From an uncultured Bacteroidales bacterium (GTDB lineage: Bacteria > Bacteroidota > Bacteroidia > Bacteroidales > F082), in contig CAMJHP010000021.1 in NCBI GenBank assembly GCA_946405575.1, forward strand, positions 1 through 42,522: a DNA stretch of 42,522 nt. Direction: 5' to 3'. Positions within the stretch are counted from its first letter, which is position 1. Each line of letters opens with the position of its first letter. Shown here in pieces: positions 15,490 through 22,449 of this stretch. The position numbers and the translations under genes were made by a program. Under the pieces are notes generated by a model. That model searched no databases. It was not told where the DNA came from and worked only from the letters and a program-made list of their open reading frames with translations.

Positions 15490-16560
15490 TTATTCTTTTC
15501 TAAGAAGCTTCGTTTTTTCCTTGGAGGCCGTTTCCTTTTCGGCCTCGTGACGAAAAAAGTCCTTTGAGCGGTCGTAGATGACGATGCAGAAAATGAGTAG
15601 CAGGAAAGTGCTCAGCACGGTGACGACCAAAATTATCCAACGCACGGGATAGCTCTTGCGTTCGGCTTGGAAAGCCGAGGTGACGACAAATTTGTGTGGG
15701 ATAAACTCCGTTGCATCAACCTTGGCTTCTTCATATTTCGATTTGACCAAGGAAAGTTGCAGGCGGTCATTGTCCAAACGCTCGTTGATGGCATAGGAAG
15801 CGCCACCATATTCGGCTAAAACATCTAATTGCTCTTGTATGTTTCTGACACCTTGTGTGTTGCCTTTGCCCAATTCAACGGCCATTTGGCGGCTGAGCAT
15901 CTCCACCTGCGATTCGTAGTCGAACACGCCCAATTTGCGAAGGGTGTTGAGGGAGTCTTCGAGCATATTCATTTCAGCACAAAGGGCATTGTATTCTTGT
16001 TCAACGATGCGGAAGGCTTGGATGGCTACTTCCTTTTGCATTTGGTTCATTGTGCTGTCAAAAATTTCAGCAATCTCATTGGCGATACGAGCTGAGAGTA
16101 CGGCGTCAGAATCCAAAACGGTGATTTTTACAGCATTGTATTCCGTACGGCGAAATTTGATACGTGTATCGTAGAGTTTGTTGAGTTTTGTGATGGGGTA
16201 TTTGCTATTAGCCTTGATCTCATAGTGTTCCATCAAGTTGAATCGGTTGATGACTTTGTCGCGCACCCGGTTGGAGTTCAACACTTGCAGCATCTGTTCG
16301 GTCTGCTCGTCCTCACCGATGTTCATAATGTCCTTTTCTGACTGGTAAGTCGTACTAATCAATACTTTAGAGATGGAATTGCTGGAGGTGGGGTAGATGA
16401 CTGTTGTGGACTTATATAACGGTGTGATGAAAAAAGGTGAACTGAAGATGATGGCACAAAGTGCAGCCAATACTAAAATGATGAGAATGGGCTTTCTATA
16501 ATTCACCAATAGTCTGCATAAGTATTTGGAACTGTAGGTGCTATGTGTTTTTTCGTCCAT
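15490..16560 (-). CDS. Wzz/chain-length determinant-like protein (paralogue)
   Basis: A 356-residue protein: membrane helix at about 20-42 (KPILIILVLAALCAIIFSS), FITPLYKSTTVIYP, a periplasmic helical domain with coiled-coil (about 150-240), a second membrane helix after SYPVRWIILVV, and a short charged cytoplasmic tail (KEKTKLLRKE). It has no kinase domain. Compared with the next gene it carries an extra segment around SKVLISTTYQSEKDI after the first strand. It has its own -7 element and is separated by 58 bp from the paralogous gene. Two different Wzz-like proteins side by side suggest a mixed oligomer or two chain-length classes. Confidence 0.85.
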   Translation of the reverse strand: MDEKTHSTYSSKYLCRLLVNYRKPILIILVLAALCAIIFSSPFFITPLYKSTTVIYPTSSNSISKVLISTTYQSEKDIMNIGEDEQTEQMLQVLNSNRVRDKVINRFNLMEHYEIKANSKYPITKLNKLYDTRIKFRRTEYNAVKITVLDSDAVLSARIANEIAEIFDSTMNQMQKEVAIQAFRIVEQEYNALCAEMNMLEDSLNTLRKLGVFDYESQVEMLSRQMAVELGKGNTQGVRNIQEQLDVLAEYGGASYAINERLDNDRLQLSLVKSKYEEAKVDATEFIPHKFVVTSAFQAERKSYPVRWIILVVTVLSTFLLLIFCIVIYDRSKDFFRHEAEKETASKEKTKLLRKE

Positions 16561-16582
16561 ATTTGTTTGTAGAATAAGATGC

Positions 16583-16590
16583 CAAAAATA
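16583..16590 (-). promoter_or_regulatory. -7 promoter element before the first Wzz-like gene
   Basis: Minus-strand TATTTTTG matches TAnnTTTG and lies 23 bp before the ATG at 16560, between the flippase stop and this gene. It suggests the Wzz-Wzz-Wzy part can be transcribed apart from the flippase gene. Confidence 0.5.
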
Positions 16591-16626
16591 GGGAATTCTT
16601 ATGAATCGGCAATGAAAAAAGACAAT

Positions 16627-18117
16627 TTAGACTCTTTTTTCCTTAGGGAGGACGAGGCTTACGATTTCCTTGAGGCTGAGCAGCCGGGTGAAGAAAATGG
16701 CACCGCAATTGATGGCTAAAGCAATGATGAAACTAACCATCCAGTTGAGGTTCAGCTGCTTGACAAGGTATGTAACTACAGAGATAGTGGTGATGAAAAG
16801 TAGAATATGGAGCCAATACTTTCTGCCTAAGTTAAGATTGAGGATACGTTTGGCGATAACATATTGCAGGAATGCTGTGACGATTTGTACGCATAGGCTG
16901 GTGCAGGCGGCACCCACCGCATAGAATCGTGGTATAACGATGAGATTCAGCAAAATATTGATGATAACACCCGCCGCAGCGACGAGGTTGAGTTGCTTCA
17001 AACTGCCGTTGGCGGTAAGCAGGGTACCAAAGACATAAGTCGTTGAAAGACAGAAGAAGCTACCCATAAGGAGAGGGAATACATTGGCATATTGCCTGAT
17101 GCGACTGAGGTAGGCGGCTTCGGCTTCGGCCTCTTCGGGGTTATACATCATCTGCATGATATCTTGACGGTAGAAGACGCACATAATCAGCACGATGCCT
17201 GCCATAGCTACGATGACATTGAACGATGTCTTGACCAAATTGTTTAGCTCCAACTTATTCTTCAGTGTGGTGGCAAACATTGGTAACAGTATGATGGCAA
17301 ACAAGTTGGAGATGTTGTTGCCTGCGTCGAAGAGTCGGTAGGCGCGGCTGTAGATGCCGGCTTGTACGCCCTTGTCGTCCAAGAGGCGTTCAAGCAGGAC
17401 GGGTTCGATACGGCTGTAGACGCTCATCAGCAGGACAAGTAGGGCGAAAGGCAGACTTTGGCGCAGTATCTCTTTGAAAAACTTAAAGTTGAGCTTGAAG
17501 CTGAGGTGTTCTGTATGGCGCAGGACGATGGCCAGGGCAAAGACCAGGGTGGCGATGTAGGCCACAGTCTGGGCTTGCAGGTACCAGATGACGTTGAACT
17601 TCTCCTTGGGGAACCAGCCACTCCACAGGATGAGGCACATAATGACGATGGCCAGCACCCGGTCGAAGACGGAGAGGATGCTGTCCTGCTTGAACAGCAG
17701 CAAACCTTGTATGTTCGACCTAAGGAAGAGGATGAAGGAGAGCAGCACTTGGTTGAGGCCGCACCAGAACAACAGCTTGAGTTTCAGGCCTTCGTTGTAG
17801 CCGCAGAAGTAACCGACTACAAAGATGACGGCTGCATAGAGCAGTCCCAGCAGGAGCTTGATTTCGGTGAGGCCGCCAAAGTGTTTCGAGAGGTTTTTCG
17901 GGTCTTGTGCGACCGCACGGCTGTTGAAGTTGGTGATGCCGAGGTCGAGGAGGATATAGAAAAGATAGGAAAAGTTAAAAAGGGCTTGGTAAGTGCCGTA
18001 AGAAGCATCGCCGAGGAGGTTTTGAACCTCACGGTCGATGCCGAGAATCCAGAACGGCTTCACCAACAGGTTGAGAAACAGCAGGAAGATGATATTTTTG
18101 ATGAAGCGGTTCTGCAT
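16627..18117 (-). CDS. wzx: Wzx-type polysaccharide flippase (MOP superfamily)
   Basis: A 496-residue polytopic membrane protein with about 14 hydrophobic segments, the usual Wzx length and profile. Recognisable segments are IIFLLFLNLLVKPFWILGID at the start, then DLGITNFNSRAVAQDP (a conserved early Wzx motif) and YSRAYRLFDAGNNISNLFAI in the middle. It would flip undecaprenyl-pyrophosphate-linked oligosaccharide across the inner membrane for the Wzy and Wzz proteins encoded next to it. No glycosyltransferase genes adjoin it, so the repeat-unit enzymes must lie elsewhere. It has its own -7 element at 18139-18147. Confidence 0.85.
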   Translation of the reverse strand: MQNRFIKNIIFLLFLNLLVKPFWILGIDREVQNLLGDASYGTYQALFNFSYLFYILLDLGITNFNSRAVAQDPKNLSKHFGGLTEIKLLLGLLYAAVIFVVGYFCGYNEGLKLKLLFWCGLNQVLLSFILFLRSNIQGLLLFKQDSILSVFDRVLAIVIMCLILWSGWFPKEKFNVIWYLQAQTVAYIATLVFALAIVLRHTEHLSFKLNFKFFKEILRQSLPFALLVLLMSVYSRIEPVLLERLLDDKGVQAGIYSRAYRLFDAGNNISNLFAIILLPMFATTLKNKLELNNLVKTSFNVIVAMAGIVLIMCVFYRQDIMQMMYNPEEAEAEAAYLSRIRQYANVFPLLMGSFFCLSTTYVFGTLLTANGSLKQLNLVAAAGVIINILLNLIVIPRFYAVGAACTSLCVQIVTAFLQYVIAKRILNLNLGRKYWLHILLFITTISVVTYLVKQLNLNWMVSFIIALAINCGAIFFTRLLSLKEIVSLVLPKEKRV

Positions 18118-18138
18118 GAAGGCATTGTTGTTAGGAGG

Positions 18139-18147
18139 GCAAAAGTA
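18139..18147 (-). promoter_or_regulatory. -7 promoter element of the flippase gene
   Basis: Minus-strand TACTTTTGC, a perfect -7 match, 22 bp before the ATG at 18117. It is divergent from the clpS gene; on the plus strand the only candidate for clpS is the weaker TATTTTTAC at about 18200. Confidence 0.6.
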
Positions 18148-18229
18148 GGAAAAAAAACACTTTGAAGCGCTTTTCGGCTTCCATTTTGGAAATTATGCGT
18201 ATTTTTACCCCGAAATTTGACTGAAAGAA

Positions 18230-18505
18230 ATGAACAAGGAACAGGAAAACGTTGATGTGCTGGAAGAGGAACTGATTGAAAACGAGAAGAGTCTGCTGCT
18301 CATCAACGATGACGTGAATACTTTTGAATATGTCATCGACACCTTAATGAAGGTGTGCCACCATACGCGTGAGCAGGCCGAGACCTGCGCTTGGATTACC
18401 CATTACAAGGGCAAATGTGCCGTCATGCATGGCAGCTTCGAGGAACTGAAGCCGTATTATGACATCCTGCTTGCTCATCAACTTACGGTCAAGATAATTG
18501 ATTGA
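18230..18505 (+). CDS. clpS: ClpS, adaptor of the ClpAP/ClpCP protease
   Basis: A 91-residue protein. After an acidic N-terminal tail, the ClpS core runs from about 20 to 91: LLLINDDVNTFEYVIDTLMK (conserved NDDxxTxxxV), then CHHTREQAETCAWITHYKGK (HTREQA and the x-x-V/I-H-x-x-G motif) and a final strand. ClpS binds N-degron substrates through the pocket formed by these residues and hands them to the Clp AAA+ protease. The gene has the usual length and its stop is followed by a RelA/SpoT homologue one base later, so the two are translationally coupled. Confidence 0.95.
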   Translation: MNKEQENVDVLEEELIENEKSLLLINDDVNTFEYVIDTLMKVCHHTREQAETCAWITHYKGKCAVMHGSFEELKPYYDILLAHQLTVKIID

Positions 18506-18506
18506 T

Positions 18507-20723
18507 ATGGCAGGTTACTCTTCATTGGAAATATTGGCTATTCAGCAGGCCTACGAATCGATGCTGAAGGACATTCAGCCTTTCATCAATGCTCCCAACC
18601 AATTGGAGCTGATAGACAAGGCTTATCGTTATTGTATGGATGAATATGACGGCCGCTACCTCTTGTCGGGCAAAGCCTATATGATGCACCTGATTGAGAT
18701 GGGGCGCATCGCCGTGCTCGAAGTGGGTCTGGGCTATATCTCTGTGGTGGCCGCTTTCCTCCATGGCATTGACTACAAGAAAGGTGTGGGCGGCAAGGAA
18801 CTGAAAGAGCAGTTTGGCAAGACTGTGGCCATTATCCTTGAGGATTTCAGCCAGATTTCGCAGCTGGACACGGAAAAGGTGGCTTATAACTCGGATAACT
18901 TCCAGGTGCTTTTCCTTTCCATGATTGATGATATGCGTTCGGTGCTGCTGAAAGTGGTTCACCGTGTGTATGATGTTCGTAACCAGAGTGATGTGGATGC
19001 CGACCGCTTGTCGAAGTACTTCCACGAGATCAAATACATTTATATCCCTATTGTCCACAGGCTGGGCTTGTACAAGTTGAAGGCCGAATTGGAGGAGAAG
19101 CTGATGCTGTTTGAAAATCCGGTCTTGTTTCACGAGATTGAAAACAAGATTCAAGCTTCACAGGAAGCCCAGAAGCAGACAGCGGAGAAGTTTGTCGCCA
19201 AGATTTCGGAAAGCATTGATGCTGAACTTGAAAGAACGAAGAAGAACGGGAAATACAAATTCACTTATACGGTCAAGTGGCGGTTGAAGTCGATACCTTC
19301 CATCTATGCCAAGATGAAGGCGCAAAATGTGCCTTTTGAGGAAGTTTACGACCTAATGGCGGCACGAGTCATTATTCATTGTGCTTTGAAAGATGAGCAG
19401 GAATGCTGTTGGAGTGTGTATTCAGCCATCACCAACATCTACGACCCTATGCCTGAGCGACTGCGCGACTGGATTACCAAACCGAAGGCTTCGGGCTATG
19501 AGTCGCTGCACACGACGGTGAAGTATGACGACAAGTTGTGGTTTGAAGTGCAGATTCGCACCACTCGTATGGACGAGATTGCCGAAACAGGTCAGGCGGC
19601 ACACTATCTTTATAAAGGAGAGAAGGAGACTTCTGAGGAATGGTTGCTCAATGTGCGCCAAGTGCTGGAAAACCCCAGTATGGTGTCGTTCGAGAACTCC
19701 TACAAGAAGATTCACAAATCCGATAAGATATTCATTTTCACGCCAGAAGGCGATTTGAAACAGCTTCCGATAGGTTCCACTGTGCTCGATTTTGCTTACG
19801 AGGTGCATACCCGAGTGGGAGAGACATGCAATGGTGCGCGTGTCAACGGACGTATGGTGCCTATCCGTCATGAGCTGACCAATGGCGACAAGGTGGAAAT
19901 CATCACGAGCAAGAAACAGTCGCCGCGTGCCGACTGGCTCAATGTGGTGGTGACGGAAAAGGCCAAGAACAAAATCCGCCGTTACCTCAAGGAAGAGGAG
20001 TTGAAAGAGTCGGAGATGGGCAAGGGTATGTTGCAGCGCAGGCTGAAAAATTGGAAACTGCCGTTTTCGGAGACCGTGGTTGACATGCTGGTAAAGGAGT
20101 TCAAATTGGAGAATTCCTTGCAACTTTATCATAGGATTTCTACGGGGAAAATCGACATCGCCGATGTGAAGCGTTTCCTGACCGCTAAGTTCGGTGAGAA
20201 TACCGATAAAGGCGAAAAGCCTATCCCTGAGACAATTGGGACATCGAAAAAGGAGCAGGGTGCTGAAGTGGAGGAATCGCTCTCCATTGGTGAGGACATC
20301 AGCAATGTGACCTATAAGTTGGCCAAGTGCTGCAATCCTATTCCTGGTGACCGTGTGTTTGGTTTTGTCACTAACGAAGGCACCATCAGCATCCATCGCA
20401 CCAATTGTCCGAATGCCAAAGGCTTGCAGGAGCGTTACGGCTACCGCATTATCAAGGTGAAGTGGAACGGTGTGGAAGCAGACGGTTCGCAGGCCACCAT
20501 CCGCATCTATGGTCGCGATGTCATGGGTTTGTTGGGCAAAATCACCAAGGTCATTTCCGAGGATTTGGAGGTCAATATGAAGAACATCGTGTTCAACTCC
20601 GACAAGGAAGGCTTCTTCGAAGGAAGAATCGTGCTGCAAATCACCGATGTGGATGCATTGGAGCAGCTAATCAATAAGATAAAAGCCATTGATGGTATTG
20701 TTGACGTTAATAGAATCGATTGA
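18507..20723 (+). CDS. RelA/SpoT homologue with degenerate hydrolase domain (probable (p)ppGpp synthetase)
   Basis: A 738-residue long RSH protein: N-terminal HD-type hydrolase region (about 30-200), synthetase domain (about 250-370), TGS (about 403-465), a conserved-cysteine region (KCCNPIPGDRVFGFV at about 608-622) and a C-terminal ACT domain (about 660-738). The synthetase motifs VKWRLKSIPSIYAKM, YDLMAARVII, YESLHTTV and EVQIRT are present. In the hydrolase part the catalytic HDxxED has become HGIDYK (86-91) and the LADRLHNMR-type motif has become VVHRVYDVR, so (p)ppGpp hydrolysis is very unlikely. The loop before YDLMA is acidic (PFEE), closer to synthetase-only RelA than to bifunctional RxKD enzymes. 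Start ATG 18507 lies one base after the clpS stop. A separate hydrolase should exist elsewhere. Confidence 0.93.
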   Translation: MAGYSSLEILAIQQAYESMLKDIQPFINAPNQLELIDKAYRYCMDEYDGRYLLSGKAYMMHLIEMGRIAVLEVGLGYISVVAAFLHGIDYKKGVGGKELKEQFGKTVAIILEDFSQISQLDTEKVAYNSDNFQVLFLSMIDDMRSVLLKVVHRVYDVRNQSDVDADRLSKYFHEIKYIYIPIVHRLGLYKLKAELEEKLMLFENPVLFHEIENKIQASQEAQKQTAEKFVAKISESIDAELERTKKNGKYKFTYTVKWRLKSIPSIYAKMKAQNVPFEEVYDLMAARVIIHCALKDEQECCWSVYSAITNIYDPMPERLRDWITKPKASGYESLHTTVKYDDKLWFEVQIRTTRMDEIAETGQAAHYLYKGEKETSEEWLLNVRQVLENPSMVSFENSYKKIHKSDKIFIFTPEGDLKQLPIGSTVLDFAYEVHTRVGETCNGARVNGRMVPIRHELTNGDKVEIITSKKQSPRADWLNVVVTEKAKNKIRRYLKEEELKESEMGKGMLQRRLKNWKLPFSETVVDMLVKEFKLENSLQLYHRISTGKIDIADVKRFLTAKFGENTDKGEKPIPETIGTSKKEQGAEVEESLSIGEDISNVTYKLAKCCNPIPGDRVFGFVTNEGTISIHRTNCPNAKGLQERYGYRIIKVKWNGVEADGSQATIRIYGRDVMGLLGKITKVISEDLEVNMKNIVFNSDKEGFFEGRIVLQITDVDALEQLINKIKAIDGIVDVNRID

Positions 20724-20749
20724 ATGTGGAGTTAGAAGTAGTTCATATG

Positions 20750-20786
20750 GACGCGCTTTGCGTCATTGCGAGGAACGAAGCAATCC
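20750..20786. repeat. REP-like element with GTCATTGCGAGGAACGAAGC core
   Basis: A GACGC-GCTTT-GCGTC hairpin followed directly by CATTGCGAGGAACGAAGCAA (arms ATTGC and GCAAT). I recognise GTCATTGCGAGG(A/C)-type sequences as a dispersed intergenic repeat found in many unrelated bacteria. Only one copy is in this window. It lies in the leader of the CotH gene. Confidence 0.6.
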
Positions 20787-20821
20787 AGATAAAGAGTTGT
20801 GAAATCTTTGAATCTTTGAAT

Positions 20822-22447
20822 ATGAAGAAACTCTTTTTGATAGTAAGCCTATTATTAGTGATATTCAGTATAAAAGCTCAGGAAGTAGAGAAGTTGTACG
20901 GCATCGACTATGAGAAGAAAATCATTGTAGCCACTGGAGGACTGCCTGAGGGCATGAAGCCGTATAAGGAAACTATGGAAGTGAAGGGTGAAACCTATAC
21001 CTATTATCGAAGCGAAATGCCGCTCATCACCATCACCACCGATGGCCCGATTGTCAACTCGCCTGCTGTGCATGGCCTCATCAATGTGGCTGATGCCGAT
21101 GGCAATGTCATCACGATGCATGCTGGATTTAAGATCAGAGGCACTTCATCGCAGCAGTACGACAAGAAATCCTATCGTGTTGAGCTATGGGCAGATGAAA
21201 CTGGAACGGTGATGGCCGACACGACATTCCTTGGGCTGCGCAGCGATGACGACTGGAACCTGGAAGCCATGTGGGCACAGCCGCTTCGCCTTCGCGACAA
21301 GGTGGCCAATGAGCTATGGATGGAGATGTACAAGTTGCCCTACGCAGAGAGTGAGCCTGATGCTATGCCCGGCATTCGTATGGAATATGCCGATGTGTTT
21401 ATCAACAATGAATATCAGGGCGTTTATGCCCTCACCGAGCGTATGGACCGAAAGCAGCTTGGTCTGCGCAAATACAATGGTGACATACGTGGCGTGTTGT
21501 ACAAAGGCAATGGACCTGGTGCCCCGACATTTGACAACTTGCCAATGTATGACAACACGCAAGACACTTGGGACAACTATGAGTGGGTCTATCCCAACGA
21601 GAGCGATACCGCCATCAACTGGAACCATCTCTACAGTTTCACCAACTTCGTGATGAACGCTTCTGACAATGTGTTCTATTCGCAATATGCCGCCCAGTTT
21701 GATAAATACAATGCAATTGATTACTACCTGTTTATCAATAGCTTAATGGCAATGGACAATATGGGACGCAACCTGTTTGTGGCGCGCTACAAGAAATCGA
21801 GCACCTATATGTACTTGCCTTGGGATTTGGATGCCATCTGGGGTTTGGACACTGATGGCAACAAGACATACAATGCAGCTGGCCTAAAGAGCAACGGTTT
21901 CTTCGACCGCTTGACGCAGGATTGCAACGATTATGGCTTTGTGGCCACCGCCCAGACCCGATATAATGTCTTGCGCAACGACATACTGACCACTGAGCAT
22001 ATTATGGAATTGGTACAGAACCAATATGACGCTTTGGTGGAAAGCGGTGCATACAATCGCGAGCATGAGGCTTGGCCAGAGTATACCGTAGATGAAAGCC
22101 AGTTGACATACCTGAGTGACTGGTTGGATGACCGTTTCAGCTATTTGGATGGCGAAATCAATGCGGGGTGCGGCACTTGGGGCATCGAGGTCCCTGAGCC
22201 CGTCGAAGGGCCAGCAAGATATGCTGAAATCTTCCCGAATCCTGCCAAGGATCGCATCAACATCCGCTTTGCAGAGGCTGGTGAGGCTTCTGTGAGACTG
22301 TACGATATGACGGGCCACTTGGTGTATTCTGATGCTTCAAACACACCAACCTTTGTCATTTCCACACAAGGTTTGAACCAAGGGGTTTACACTTTGGTGG
22401 TTAATGTGGATGGAATGCAGCAGGTTGATAGGGTGATGGTGAAGTGA
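20822..22447 (+). CDS. CotH kinase-family protein with T9SS C-terminal sorting domain
   Basis: A 541-residue protein with a signal peptide (first 20 residues, ending IFSIKAQ), a CotH kinase-like domain (about 65-440) and a T9SS type A sorting domain (about 465-541: YAEIFPNPAKDRINIRF, VRLYDMTGHLVY, LNQGVYTLVV). CotH features are FKIRGTSSQQYDKKSYRVEL, LGLRSDDDWNLEAMWAQP and YADVFINNEYQGVYALTERM; proteins of this family have atypical kinase activity on spore-coat proteins in Bacillus, but the substrate here is unknown. The linker PEPVEGP (458-464) is encoded by a REP-like sequence (22193-22212). ATG 20822 was chosen for the signal peptide; an upstream in-frame start would add a non-signal tail crossing a repeat. 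The convergent neighbour begins 2 bp past its stop. Confidence 0.88.
   Translation: MKKLFLIVSLLLVIFSIKAQEVEKLYGIDYEKKIIVATGGLPEGMKPYKETMEVKGETYTYYRSEMPLITITTDGPIVNSPAVHGLINVADADGNVITMHAGFKIRGTSSQQYDKKSYRVELWADETGTVMADTTFLGLRSDDDWNLEAMWAQPLRLRDKVANELWMEMYKLPYAESEPDAMPGIRMEYADVFINNEYQGVYALTERMDRKQLGLRKYNGDIRGVLYKGNGPGAPTFDNLPMYDNTQDTWDNYEWVYPNESDTAINWNHLYSFTNFVMNASDNVFYSQYAAQFDKYNAIDYYLFINSLMAMDNMGRNLFVARYKKSSTYMYLPWDLDAIWGLDTDGNKTYNAAGLKSNGFFDRLTQDCNDYGFVATAQTRYNVLRNDILTTEHIMELVQNQYDALVESGAYNREHEAWPEYTVDESQLTYLSDWLDDRFSYLDGEINAGCGTWGIEVPEPVEGPARYAEIFPNPAKDRINIRFAEAGEASVRLYDMTGHLVYSDASNTPTFVISTQGLNQGVYTLVVNVDGMQQVDRVMVK
22193..22212 (+). repeat. REP-like sequence inside the CotH gene linker
   Basis: CCTGAGCCCGTCGAAGGGCC, a variant of the CCTGAGCC(T/C)GTCGAAGG core I know as a dispersed repeat in many bacterial genomes. 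Here it is in frame and encodes PEPVEGP between the CotH domain and the T9SS sorting domain. Confidence 0.6.
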
Positions 22448-22449
22448 CT

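Noticed and set aside
17458-18165. 235-residue plus-strand ORF rich in acidic residues
   Set aside because: It is antisense to the Wzx flippase gene; its odd acidic composition comes from reading hydrophobic codons backwards.
19422-20639. 405-residue minus-strand ORF
   Set aside because: It is antisense to the RelA/SpoT homologue, whose motifs are certain.
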